Shown here: piece after piece, positions 41,145 through 49,960 of the stretch
How positions within the stretch are numbered: position 1 is the first letter of the stretch
Layout of the letters: every line of letters begins with the position of its first letter
NCBI GenBank assembly: GCA_025355005.1
Contig: JANXLV010000288.1
Location: 1 to 64,000, forward strand
Direction: 5' to 3'
Length of the DNA stretch: 64,000 nt
Source of the DNA: Myxococcales bacterium
Lineage (GTDB): Bacteria; Myxococcota_A; Polyangia; Polyangiales; Polyangiaceae
Translations under genes and position numbers: made by a program
The notes under the pieces: model-generated
Seen by the model: the letters and a program-made list of their open reading frames with translations, nothing else
Database searches by the model: none
What the model was told of the DNA's origin: nothing

Positions 41145-43649
41145 CTACTTTGGCGGCCCGGCACATGCGACCGCGGCACGTGCGATCACGATGTCGGGGT
41201 GGGATGGGGCAGCCTTCTCGAGATACTGCAGCGCCGAAGCGAGCTCCCTGCGCGCCTCTTCGTCGTGATGCTCGTCACAGAGAGCTGTCCCGAGGGCGAT
41301 GCGAATGCGCGCCGTCTCGACGTCGATCACGCCTCCCTTGCTCCGGATCTGGAGCGCGCGCTGGAGCGCTTTCACCGCTTCGCCGCCGCGGCCTGCATGG
41401 CGGAGGACGTTGCCTCTGGCCTCCAGAACGAGCGAGAGCGTGCGTGACTCTGGTCCCTCGACAGCGACGGTGTCCGCCTCGCCGCGATCAAGCACGGCGA
41501 GCGCGTCGTCGTAGCGCCGAAGGCCGTCCAGCGCACGGCCTCGCTGTACCAGGATGAGGTCCACATCCCACGAGCGACGACCGAAGAGCGCGGACGCCCG
41601 TGCCTCCACGTCCGTGAGGACTCTTTCGGCCTCCTCGAAGCGACCCAGGTTCACGAGATCGCGCGCGAGGTTTCGACGGACACGGAGCGTGTTGGGGTTG
41701 TCGTCACCGCGTAGCTTCGCGTAGAGCGCGGCCATCTGCGACTCCGTGCCTGCGGCTTCCTGATACTTCCCCTCGTCGCTCAGCACACTGGCGAAGTTGC
41801 TCGCGGCCTCGAGGCTCTGCTCGGACTCGTCGCCGAAACGCGCGCGCAGGATCGACCGCACTTCACGAAAGAGGCGCTCGGATTCGGCGAGCTCGCCGAG
41901 CGCACGCTTCATCATCGCCATGCCGCCAAGCGCCCGTGCGAGCGTCGCGTCGCTATCGGGTCGATGCTCACGCGCGATCGCGGCTGCTTCCTCGTGGAAC
42001 GTGATGACCTCGGCCGGAGGCAGCGCCCCTTCGCCAGTCACTTCACCCAGCACCACGAGCGTCAGAGCGATCTCCGGATCGCGTGCCGGCAAGACGCTGC
42101 GCTGGATCGCGAGAGCGCGCCGCGTGAGGGCCTCCGCGCGGGTCGCGTCTCCGAGGCCGTACCAGGTCTCCGCGAACTCGCGAAGGAGGCGTGCCTGCAC
42201 CTCCGGTTGATCGCCGAGATCTCCGGTCACGCGCGCCTCGCCGCGCGCAAGGATGTCCTTCTGCGTGAGCTCCTTGGTCCCGTCCTGACTGGGATCGAAC
42301 GCGCGGAGCATGCCGATGAGGAACTCCTGCGCCTTCTCGGCCTTGCGCGTCTCCTCGCGTGCACGCCTTGCTTGCCAGAGCGTTCCGACGAGGCCAACAG
42401 AGAGGGCCGTGAACACCGCGAACATCACGCCGACCACGATGCGATGACGCCGCAGCGCCGTGCGCAGGAGGTAGCGCCGCGCACCGCCGCGAGCAACCAC
42501 AGCCGACCCATCGAGGTGGCGACGCACGTCGGCCGCGAGCGCGTCGACGGTTCCATATCGCTCATGCGGCTCGGGCCGCATCGCCTTCATCACGATGGCG
42601 TCGAGATCACCACGCAGCCGCTTCTTCAGCGCCACCGCCGAGAGCCCGACGGGTCCACTGGTGCTCTGCGCCGTTGCGTCGACGCCAGCGCTGGGACGCG
42701 GTGCTTCGCCTCCCGTGGTCGTACCATCGCGGCTCCTGTCGCGGAGCGTGCTCGCACGGGCCGCGCGCACGCCCGTCAGCAGCTCGTAGAGGATGGCTCC
42801 GAGCGCCCACACATCACTCGCGGTCGTGATCTCGCCGCCTCGGAGCTGTTCGGGGGAGGCGTAGTCGGGCGTCATCGGCCGCTCGTCGGCTGCCGTCAGC
42901 GCGGTCTCGTCGCCATCGACTTCGAGGAGCTTGGCGATCCCGAAATCCAGGAGCTTCGGTGCCCCTGCCTTGTCCATCAAGATGTTGCTCGGCTTCAGAT
43001 CGCGATGAACGACGAGGTTCTGATGGGCGAACTGCACCGCGTCGCAAACATCGATGAACAGGCGCAGGCGCGCGTCCACGCCAAGCTCCGCGGCAACGCA
43101 ATGCTTCACCAGTGGCAGCCCATCCACGAGCTCCATCGCGAGCCACGGCTGCCCATCCGCCGTGACGCCACCGTCGAGGAGCCGAGCGATGCGGGGATGC
43201 GACAGCCGCGCAAGGATCTGACGTTCACGACGAAAGCGAGCCACGGCAGCCTCGCCATCGCCGGCGCCGTGGAGGAGCTTCACGGCGACACGCTGCTCGA
43301 AGTCCGCGCCCGTGCGCTCGGCGACCCAGACCTCGCCCATCCCGCCACGACCGAGCTTCGATAGGAGTCGGAACGGACCGATCGCGCGGCCAGGCTCCGC
43401 CGCGCGTGCGGAGTCGACAGCGGCGCGCGTCAACGCGGACGGAAGGTCGGTCGCGAGCGGGCCCGAGAGGACGCGAGCGTCGGCTGCGTCCGCGTCGAGA
43501 AGCCGCTGGGCATCCGCGCGCACTTCTGGATCTATGTCCTCGCCATCCAGAAGGGCACGCCGTTCATCGGCATCGAGATCGAGCGCGCGGTCGACCAGCG
43601 CCATCGCGGCGTGAAAACGTGCTTGTGCGTCTTGTCCTCCACCAGACAT
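41145..43649 (-). CDS. Ser/Thr kinase with TPR repeats, partner of an ECF sigma factor
   Basis: An 834-residue protein. A short N-terminal helical domain (DADERRALLDGEDIDPEVRA) is common in kinases encoded beside ECF sigma factors. The kinase domain has LGRGGMGEVWVAER, VAVKLL, HRDLKPSN and DFGIAK. One transmembrane helix follows near residue 435 (VVGVMFAVFTALSVGLVG), then about 380 residues of TPR repeats. All catalytic residues look intact. It lies 57 bases downstream of the sigma gene on the same strand. Kinases of this arrangement are thought to control the cognate sigma factor by phosphorylation. Confidence 0.9.
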   Translation of the reverse strand: MSGGGQDAQARFHAAMALVDRALDLDADERRALLDGEDIDPEVRADAQRLLDADAADARVLSGPLATDLPSALTRAAVDSARAAEPGRAIGPFRLLSKLGRGGMGEVWVAERTGADFEQRVAVKLLHGAGDGEAAVARFRRERQILARLSHPRIARLLDGGVTADGQPWLAMELVDGLPLVKHCVAAELGVDARLRLFIDVCDAVQFAHQNLVVHRDLKPSNILMDKAGAPKLLDFGIAKLLEVDGDETALTAADERPMTPDYASPEQLRGGEITTASDVWALGAILYELLTGVRAARASTLRDRSRDGTTTGGEAPRPSAGVDATAQSTSGPVGLSAVALKKRLRGDLDAIVMKAMRPEPHERYGTVDALAADVRRHLDGSAVVARGGARRYLLRTALRRHRIVVGVMFAVFTALSVGLVGTLWQARRAREETRKAEKAQEFLIGMLRAFDPSQDGTKELTQKDILARGEARVTGDLGDQPEVQARLLREFAETWYGLGDATRAEALTRRALAIQRSVLPARDPEIALTLVVLGEVTGEGALPPAEVITFHEEAAAIAREHRPDSDATLARALGGMAMMKRALGELAESERLFREVRSILRARFGDESEQSLEAASNFASVLSDEGKYQEAAGTESQMAALYAKLRGDDNPNTLRVRRNLARDLVNLGRFEEAERVLTDVEARASALFGRRSWDVDLILVQRGRALDGLRRYDDALAVLDRGEADTVAVEGPESRTLSLVLEARGNVLRHAGRGGEAVKALQRALQIRSKGGVIDVETARIRIALGTALCDEHHDEEARRELASALQYLEKAAPSHPDIVIARAAVACAGPPK

Positions 43650-43706
43650 CGGAACGCGTCATCGTACACGCCGCGAACAGCGGACCGATACGGGCGCTTC
43701 GTGCGC

Positions 43707-44189
43707 TCAGCGCTTGGCGAGCTCGGTCACGATGAACGCGCGGGCCTTTCGCCAGTCCCGGCGCACCGTGCGCACGTCCACGTCGAGCGCGGATGCGATC
43801 TCTTCTTCGGCGAGACCCGCAAAGAATCGCCACTCCACCACCGTCGCGAGCCGCTCATCCAGGGCGGCGAGGCACGTGATGATCTCGTCGATGGCAAGCA
43901 GCTCCTCGACGTGCGTTTCCTGTCCTACGCTGTCGAGCGACGACGAGGACGAGAACCACTGACCACGCTTCTGCGCCTTACGCTTGCGAGCATGATCGAT
44001 GATGATCTGCCGCATGGCCGTGGCGGCCACCGCAAAGAAGTGTCCCCGATCGTTATACGCACCCGATCCGCGTGAGAGCTTCAGCCATGCCTCGTGCACC
44101 AGCGCGGTGGTGTTGAGCGTGTTCCCGCCGCTTCGCGAGAGGTGGCGATGGGCGAGCACACGCAAGGCGTCGTAGATCGTGTTGTCCAT
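43707..44189 (-). CDS. ECF sigma factor (kinase-linked type)
   Basis: A 160-residue sigma factor with both regions. Region 2 contains NTTALVHEAWLKLSRGSG, the LVHEAYLRL hallmark of the kinase-associated ECF group, and FFAVAATAMRQIIIDHARKR. Region 4 contains LATVVEWRFFAGLAEEEIAS and VDVRTVRRDWRKAR, the -35 binding helix-turn-helix. No anti-sigma gene is adjacent. The TPR kinase downstream is the probable regulator. Confidence 0.9.
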   Translation of the reverse strand: MDNTIYDALRVLAHRHLSRSGGNTLNTTALVHEAWLKLSRGSGAYNDRGHFFAVAATAMRQIIIDHARKRKAQKRGQWFSSSSSLDSVGQETHVEELLAIDEIITCLAALDERLATVVEWRFFAGLAEEEIASALDVDVRTVRRDWRKARAFIVTELAKR

Positions 44190-44449
44190 CGGAGTGTCGG
44201 CCCACGCCCGCGCGAACCGGCGCCGATGTTACCGCGAGCCACCCAGGAGCCGAAAAGAACCGAACCGTCCTCCAGTACCTTCGGATCGCGGATGGCTTCG
44301 CGTAGCGGAGGCCCGAACCGCGCGTCGCTCTTCAGACGCATACCCGTCGCGGAAGCACGGGCCATGCCTGCACCGGTGCGCAAAAAAGGGACCTCCGGCC
44401 AACGATGCTGGTAGCCTCCGGTCCAGCTTCTGACGGCGGGGGGTGATTG

Positions 44450-45367
44450 ATGAACGCGCGCAATTTTGGTCTGGCGGTGGGAATTGTCACGGTGGCGCTG
44501 GGCACCTTCGGGATGCTCGCTACGATGGCGGCGTGCAGCAACGGCACGACGCAGTCGCAGCCATCGCGCGCATCGCGAAAAGGCGAAGCCTGCCAGACCA
44601 CCAACGACTGCGCGGGCGGGCTCTCGTGCATCCCGGTCGCCACGGCAGGTGGTGGCGGCGTGTGTGTCACCGGCGAGTTCAACGTCGACAAGACCGCGAA
44701 GAGCTGCGACGTCATCCAGTGCGCGATCGCCGACGATTGCTGCACCACGCTCCTCTCGCAGCCGCAGTGCGATCAGCTCAAGCTCCAGTGCGGAGACGCC
44801 GGGCCGGCGAACTTCTCCTGCCAGCAGTACATGTCGAACTGCGTCTGCGACCCCGCCAAGCACGCCTGCGAGAACGGCAAGTGCCAGTTCCATTGCGCGA
44901 CCGATCCGGACTGCGGCGGCTCCCAGAAATGCTCGGGCGGGAAATGTGTACAGTGCACGACTGACACGCAGTGCTCGGCTATTCGGCCCGGCGACTACTG
45001 CGATAACGGGTCCTGCTTGCCACCTTGCGAGACGGATGGTGACTGCCCGTCCTTCAACCGCTGCGTCGCCACCAAGTGCGTCTCCGGGACGTGCCAGACC
45101 GATCGCGAGTGCGTCGCGGCCACGCGCAACGTCCAGGCGACGTGCCGCACGGATGGCACCTGCGTGGTCCCCTGCCAGACCGATCTCGAGTGTGGCTCTC
45201 CCATGAACTACACCTTCTACTCATGCGTCACCGGCTTCTGCCAGTACACGGGCTGCCAGGACGACAAGGAGTGCGCGCTGTATTACTCGGGCGGCTCCGA
45301 CGCGAGCCTCAACTTCGGCACGCACTCCCACATCGTCTGCCGCGACATCCCCACCAGCACGCAATAG
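44450..45367 (+). CDS. Cys-rich lipoprotein with Dickkopf-like repeats
   Basis: A 305-residue protein starting MNARNFGLAVGIVTVALG, lipobox MAAC, with a G-run ribosome site before the ATG. It contains about 38 cysteines in units such as CQTTNDCAGGLSC, CATDPDCGGSQKC and CQTDRECVAATRN, the spacing seen in Dickkopf-N/EGF-like repeats of myxobacterial surface proteins. The 260-base gap upstream holds no gene I can support. Function unknown. Confidence 0.75.
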   Translation: MNARNFGLAVGIVTVALGTFGMLATMAACSNGTTQSQPSRASRKGEACQTTNDCAGGLSCIPVATAGGGGVCVTGEFNVDKTAKSCDVIQCAIADDCCTTLLSQPQCDQLKLQCGDAGPANFSCQQYMSNCVCDPAKHACENGKCQFHCATDPDCGGSQKCSGGKCVQCTTDTQCSAIRPGDYCDNGSCLPPCETDGDCPSFNRCVATKCVSGTCQTDRECVAATRNVQATCRTDGTCVVPCQTDLECGSPMNYTFYSCVTGFCQYTGCQDDKECALYYSGGSDASLNFGTHSHIVCRDIPTSTQ

Positions 45368-45375
45368 TAGTCGGC

Positions 45376-46857
45376 TTAGGGGACCAGGGCCTTGGAGACG
45401 CGTCCGTTGATGTCTGTCCAGAAGACGTAGTTGCCGTCCGTGGCTACGCCGCCGACGCCTGTGAGGCCGGAGCGGAGCGTCGTGGTCGTTCCCGCCGGGA
45501 GCGATACGCGGATGATGGAGGACTGACCCACGCCCTGTGAAGGAACGATGGCCGCGACGATGAAGGCCTCGAACGGGTCGACCGCGAAGGACGTGAGACC
45601 GAAGTGCGTCGTGCCGATGCTCGACACGGGGCCGCCGCCGATGGTGGGCGCGCTCGCGAGCTGCGAGCTGTTGGCGATGAAGTATGCACTGGCACCCAGT
45701 ACGTGAACCTCGTGCGGAGAGAACTGCGAGGTGGCGATCTGGATGAGCCCTGCATCCGTCTGGGGCATCCCGCCGTCGAAGAGCGTGGTGCTGACGCGAG
45801 ACACGTTGCCACCGTTGTCCGAGAAGACGGCGAAGCTCTGGCCAGGATCGTTGTCCAGACCGCTCACGTTGAAGAAGCCATTGTCGATGGCAATGGTGGT
45901 GGACGGCGAGAACCGACTCCAGCGCGCGTAGGTGCCGTCGGTGCCGAAGCAGTAGGCGTATGTTCCGTCGGCGGTGAGCGCGGCGCAGTTGGGCGCGAAG
46001 CTGAAGAGCGTGGTGGTCGTGAACGGCGAAAAGACGCCGTACAACGTTCCGCTGGACTGGAACGCAAGGGCACTGGACCCGCCCCAGAATTTCTGTATGA
46101 GTGACGTGGTGGTGACGGTGCCGTGCGAGAACCCGCCTGCCGCGCCGTAGGAGACCGTGGACTGCGCGCCGTCGTCCGTCTGCCAGAGGACCTGGTTCGT
46201 GCTCCCCATGTAGAAGATGCGCCGCCCGATCGCGTTGAGCGTTGGCCGATCGTAGAGCATGTCCGGGCCACCGGCGTCGCCGCCGTCAACCATGCCGCCG
46301 CCGTCGGTCGGCGAGGTGGAGACGAACGTCGCCGTGACGTCGTAGGCGGCGGGGATCCTGGTGTACGAGCTGCAGAAGGCTCCGCCCTCGGCCTCGCTCG
46401 TGCCGGTCACCTCCGCGGGCGGAAGCGTCATCGAGAGCGAGCTCGTGTCGACGCCCGCCGGAGCAGGGCTGGACTGTCGCGAGATCGGCTGGCACGACCC
46501 AGGCCCTTCACCGCGACTGGCGACGCTGACCTGATTGAAGGTGAAGCCGGCGAACTTCCAGGCGAGGGTGCCCTCTGCCGTGAGCCTGACGCCACTAAGC
46601 GCGCCGTCCGTCCCCTGATCGAAGATGAAGGAGTGCGCACACGAGCCCGGGCAGTCAACGCCGGTGGGCTGCGAGTAGACACGTCCGCCGCCCACGACAT
46701 GGACCGTGACCAGCGCGCCGAAGGTGCCGCCCGGCGGCGCCGTCGTGGGCGCAATGGACGACGAGCTAGAACAACCTGCAGTCTGCAAATACATGCCGGA
46801 AGGGAGCGCGAGCACCGCCAGCACCGTCAGACGCCGCATTTTCTTGGTCTTGCTCAC
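45376..46857 (-). CDS. Propeller-type lipoprotein
   Basis: A 493-residue protein with a lipoprotein signal (lipobox TAGC, MSKTKKMRRLTVLAVLAL). The first domain contains VHVVGGGRVYSQPTGVDCPG, like the bacterial-repeat/InlB-B fold (the GxGxVxS pattern with a following Cys pair). The second half from about residue 200 is a run of WD/YVTN-like blades (GRRIFYMGSTNQVLWQTDD, GNYVFWTDINGRVSKAL). Surface or periplasmic binding role inferred. It converges with the Cys-rich lipoprotein with 8 bases between them. Confidence 0.7.
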   Translation of the reverse strand: MSKTKKMRRLTVLAVLALPSGMYLQTAGCSSSSSIAPTTAPPGGTFGALVTVHVVGGGRVYSQPTGVDCPGSCAHSFIFDQGTDGALSGVRLTAEGTLAWKFAGFTFNQVSVASRGEGPGSCQPISRQSSPAPAGVDTSSLSMTLPPAEVTGTSEAEGGAFCSSYTRIPAAYDVTATFVSTSPTDGGGMVDGGDAGGPDMLYDRPTLNAIGRRIFYMGSTNQVLWQTDDGAQSTVSYGAAGGFSHGTVTTTSLIQKFWGGSSALAFQSSGTLYGVFSPFTTTTLFSFAPNCAALTADGTYAYCFGTDGTYARWSRFSPSTTIAIDNGFFNVSGLDNDPGQSFAVFSDNGGNVSRVSTTLFDGGMPQTDAGLIQIATSQFSPHEVHVLGASAYFIANSSQLASAPTIGGGPVSSIGTTHFGLTSFAVDPFEAFIVAAIVPSQGVGQSSIIRVSLPAGTTTTLRSGLTGVGGVATDGNYVFWTDINGRVSKALVP

Positions 46858-46875
46858 TCGGCACCCCCTACAGAA

Positions 46876-46956
46876 TCACAGCTTCTTGATATCCACCCTG
46901 GCGCGCCCCGGCCACTTCTTTCGTGCGGACATCGCGAACCCCACACCCGCGGTCAT
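46876..46956 (-). CDS. 26-residue ORF overlapping the cheB-like stop
   Basis: MTAGVGFAMSARKKWPGRAR and six more residues, strongly basic. Its ATG overlaps the TGA of the cheB-like gene (ATGA), the same arrangement used by the upstream genes, and its first four residues repeat those of the cheB-like protein. It may be a coupled small protein or the stub of a deleted next gene. Confidence 0.3.
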   Translation of the reverse strand: MTAGVGFAMSARKKWPGRARVDIKKL

Positions 46957-48041
46957 TCAGGGCGCAACGGCGGGCGGGTGGAGCGCTCTTGCTCCGTGGA
47001 GACTCGCGCGACCAGGTAGTCCGCGATGAGCTCCGCTGCGAGCGCGCGATCCACGGCTCCGGCTGCGACCGCCGCGTTCGGCATCTCGTTCGGCATCGCG
47101 CTGCCGGAAGACTCCGCGATCGTGAGGCCACCGCGATCGTGCAGGCTCGAGAGTCCCTTCACGCCGTCGCTGCCGCAGCCAGACACCAGCACGCCGATCG
47201 CGCGCGAGCCATAGACCTCCGCGACGGACGCGAACAACCTGTCGGCCGAAGGCCTGCGCGCCTGGATCGGCGCCTCCTCCACGGCGGCGAACATGCGGTC
47301 GCCCGTGCACACCAGATGCGCATCGCGGCCCACGATGCAAATCTCGCCCGCGCTGCACTCGTGCGGCTCCGTGACGGCCACGATCTTCAGCGTCGTGAGC
47401 GAGCGTAGGTAGCGCGCGTAGGCCGGCGAAAACTGTGGCGGCAGATGCTGGGCGATCACGACGGGCACCCGGAAATTCGCAGGCAAACGCTGCAGGATCG
47501 CGGCCACCGCGCGAGGCCCGCCAGCGCCCGCGGCGATCGCGACCAGCTCGAGCGGCCGCGCGCGCAATGCTGCGGAGCCCGCAGCGGGCGGCGGCACGGA
47601 GGAGAGCGGCCAGAGGCCAGCGAGATGCGTGAACACGGGCACGGCCGAGAGCTGCCGCACGCTGGCCCGCAGCTCCGCCGCAGCGACCTCGTCGAACACG
47701 CTCGGCTTCGGCGTGAAATCGAGCGCGCCGCATGCGATGGCGCGGAACCCAAGGTCCGAGCCGGGACCAAGACGTTCGCCCGTGACGACCAGAATGGGCA
47801 CCGCGCACTTACCCATCACGTTCTGGATCGCCTCCAGGCCGCCCATTTGCGGCATGTCGATATCCATCGTCACGAGGTCGGGCTTGTGAAGAAGCACCGC
47901 TTGCACCGCCTCGTTCCCGTCGGCCGCCTCCCCCACGACCTGGATGTCGCCCTCCATCTCGAGCAGCTGCTTGAGGACTGCGCGCGCGAGGGCCGAGTCG
48001 TCCACGACAAGGACACGAACGAGGCCCTTCCCAGCGGTCAT
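46953..48041 (-). CDS. CheB-like response regulator without the catalytic serine
   Basis: A 362-residue protein: receiver domain (VLVVDDSALAR, acceptor D60 in LVTMDIDMPQMGG, PKPS), linker, then a CheB methylesterase fold. In CheB the nucleophile lies in IGASTGGP. Here the same strand reads IAAGAGGP, with Gly172 in place of Ser. The catalytic His (VIAQHLPPQF, H199) and Asp (GCGSDGVKG, D292) are kept. Glutamyl-methylesterase activity is therefore not expected. It overlaps the CheA-like gene by four bases, so phosphotransfer from that kinase to D60 is likely. No CheR or chemoreceptor is nearby. A role as a phosphorylation-dependent binding protein is inferred. Confidence 0.85.
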   Translation of the reverse strand: MTAGKGLVRVLVVDDSALARAVLKQLLEMEGDIQVVGEAADGNEAVQAVLLHKPDLVTMDIDMPQMGGLEAIQNVMGKCAVPILVVTGERLGPGSDLGFRAIACGALDFTPKPSVFDEVAAAELRASVRQLSAVPVFTHLAGLWPLSSVPPPAAGSAALRARPLELVAIAAGAGGPRAVAAILQRLPANFRVPVVIAQHLPPQFSPAYARYLRSLTTLKIVAVTEPHECSAGEICIVGRDAHLVCTGDRMFAAVEEAPIQARRPSADRLFASVAEVYGSRAIGVLVSGCGSDGVKGLSSLHDRGGLTIAESSGSAMPNEMPNAAVAAGAVDRALAAELIADYLVARVSTEQERSTRPPLRPE

Positions 48042-49582
48042 TGGGCCTTCTCCATGTTCCCGCTCGGGCGAAGGAGCTCTGGGCGAATCAGAACAGCCTC
48101 GGTGCCGTCGACGCGCACGACCTCTGCGCGCTCGTGGTCTGCAGTGCGGCAGAGTCTCTCGGCCGCGTGTAGCGTAACGGCGCTGCAGACCGTCAGCGCA
48201 AACGATTCCGCTCCACGCGTGAGGCTCAAGATCCGCGTCGCCGGGTCGGGGTCTCCGCCGCCGTTTGTTGCAGGTATGTCAAGCGCACCAAGGACATCCG
48301 TGTGAGCCACCGGAATCCGCGCGCCCGCTGGCTCGAGTGTCGCGCTCCATTCCGCGCTCGCGGCGAGAGTCACGCTGCTGCCCGGGACGCGAAACGTATG
48401 CACCATCACATGCTCTCCTGCGCTGGGCACGCGCACCACGAAGGTCGTACCGCTGCCCTTGGCCGTCGCGCCCACGCTCACCGCTCCGCCTCGCTCTTCC
48501 AGCACTGCTCGAACGGCGTCCAGGCCAATGCCTCGACCCGATCGCTGCGTGACCACGGTGGACGTGGAGAAGCTGGGCTCGAACAGGAGCTCCAGGAGCT
48601 CCTGCTCTGTCAGTGCCGCACATTCTTCTGGCGTGCGCGCGCCCTTTTCTTTTGCGACGCTTCGAAGCCGATCGAAGTCGATCCCGACTCCATCATCCGC
48701 CACCGTGAGCTCCAGGAACGCGCCGCGATCCGTGGCGACGACAGCGATGGTTCCCCCTGCGGCCTTCCCGGCCTCTGCCCTGCGCGCAGGAGTTTCGATC
48801 GCGTGGTCGGTCGCGTTCGTGAGCAGGTGCATCAAGGCCACATCCAGCGCATTCGCAGCTTCGGGTGTGGCCGTCAGGTCACCGCACGAGACGGTCACGT
48901 TGACCTCTTTCCCCAGGGCGCGAGCCAGCGCCGCGGACGCGTCGGCACGCCGATGAAGGCGCGGCTGAAGCCGCACTGCGGTGACGTTCGCCACGATCGA
49001 ACGCAACATCAACCACGTGACCTCGAGTCGGTCGCGCGCCGGCCCCTCCATCGCGCAGGCGCGCTCCAGGAACACGTTCGTCGCGGCCGCCGTGAGCATC
49101 TCGCGGCTCGAGTCACTCAGCTGGTCCAGGCGGTGTCCGCCCGAAGCGCTGCGAGGGCTACTTCGAAGCGCCGCTCCGCGCTCTGCGTCGATGCGCGCGT
49201 CCCGTTGAACCTCGCGGAGCTCACTCAAGAATCCTTTCAGATCGATTCCCGCCGTCGACACTCCCGGCGCGCTCATGAGCAGCATCGTGAGAAAATGCAG
49301 GCCCATCACCATCATCACGTCCACGGACTGCGGAAACGAGAACCCGCTGCCGATCGCGAACTCGAGCAGATCTTCGAGCTCGTGCGCCAGGAGGTCTACC
49401 TCCGCAAACCCGGTGACGTGGGCGTCGCCCTTGAGAGTGTGCAGGTCGCGGCGTACCTCCGCGATCGTGGTGCTCCGCTCGCGACGCTCCATCAGCGCCT
49501 GCCAGCCGGCCTCGATGCGCTCCACCCTCTCGGATGAGACGCAACGAAAACGGGCCACTAGCTCCTCGGGTAAGCTGGGCAT
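48038..49582 (-). CDS. CheA-like histidine kinase, copy 1 (514 aa)
   Basis: Domains in order: HPt with the phosphorylated His in LHTLKGDAHVTGF (H48), a helical region that may act as the dimer domain (about 160-220), an HATPase with N box LLTNATDHAIE, G1 VADDGVGIDF and G2 SGRGIGLDAV, then a diverged C-terminal domain where CheA has its CheW-like module. The CheY/CheB-docking P2 domain is not evident. It lies 1 base from the STAS gene upstream and overlaps cheB. The kinase at 55827 has the same length and plan. Together they suggest a two-kinase circuit, not classical chemotaxis. Confidence 0.85.
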   Translation of the reverse strand: MPSLPEELVARFRCVSSERVERIEAGWQALMERRERSTTIAEVRRDLHTLKGDAHVTGFAEVDLLAHELEDLLEFAIGSGFSFPQSVDVMMVMGLHFLTMLLMSAPGVSTAGIDLKGFLSELREVQRDARIDAERGAALRSSPRSASGGHRLDQLSDSSREMLTAAATNVFLERACAMEGPARDRLEVTWLMLRSIVANVTAVRLQPRLHRRADASAALARALGKEVNVTVSCGDLTATPEAANALDVALMHLLTNATDHAIETPARRAEAGKAAGGTIAVVATDRGAFLELTVADDGVGIDFDRLRSVAKEKGARTPEECAALTEQELLELLFEPSFSTSTVVTQRSGRGIGLDAVRAVLEERGGAVSVGATAKGSGTTFVVRVPSAGEHVMVHTFRVPGSSVTLAASAEWSATLEPAGARIPVAHTDVLGALDIPATNGGGDPDPATRILSLTRGAESFALTVCSAVTLHAAERLCRTADHERAEVVRVDGTEAVLIRPELLRPSGNMEKAQ

Positions 49583-49960
49583 CTATGTCTCGATGGTCAC
49601 GACGTCGACGGCGAAGCACTTCAGCGCATGCAAGCTACGACGCTGCCAGGTCTGCTTCTCGCTGGTCCGAATCCGGATCGTGTACGCCGACGCCTCCGGC
49701 AGGAGGCGCACGCGGTGCACCCAGGCGATCAGCTTCGCGAAGCACGAGGAGTTGATGAACCCGAGCTGCGTGAAGTCGAGCAGCACCGTCTTGTGATGCG
49801 CGGCGAGGACATGGTCGTGCAGCTGTGAAAGCAGCGACTCCAACGCGGCGAGCGCCAGCGCATCCGCCGTTCCGCTGAGGCTCATCGTGGTCATGACAGC
49901 GTCCGTCGTGCTCGAAGCGCTGAATGTTTCGAGATTGAGTTGGAGATCTGCCGTGCTCAC
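49583..49960 (-). CDS. STAS-domain anti-sigma-antagonist-like protein, copy 1
   Basis: A 125-residue STAS protein of the SpoIIAA/RsbV type. The loop that carries the regulated serine reads QLGFINSSCFAKLI (S71/S72), where Cys replaces the usual Gly. The C-terminus has a WQRRSLHALKCFA motif shared by the two other STAS proteins here. Its gene overlaps the SpoIIE phosphatase gene (ATGA) and abuts the CheA-like gene. The phosphatase would be expected to dephosphorylate it. Its partner may be one of the RsbW-like ATPases encoded on the other strand. Confidence 0.8.
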   Translation of the reverse strand: MSTADLQLNLETFSASSTTDAVMTTMSLSGTADALALAALESLLSQLHDHVLAAHHKTVLLDFTQLGFINSSCFAKLIAWVHRVRLLPEASAYTIRIRTSEKQTWQRRSLHALKCFAVDVVTIET

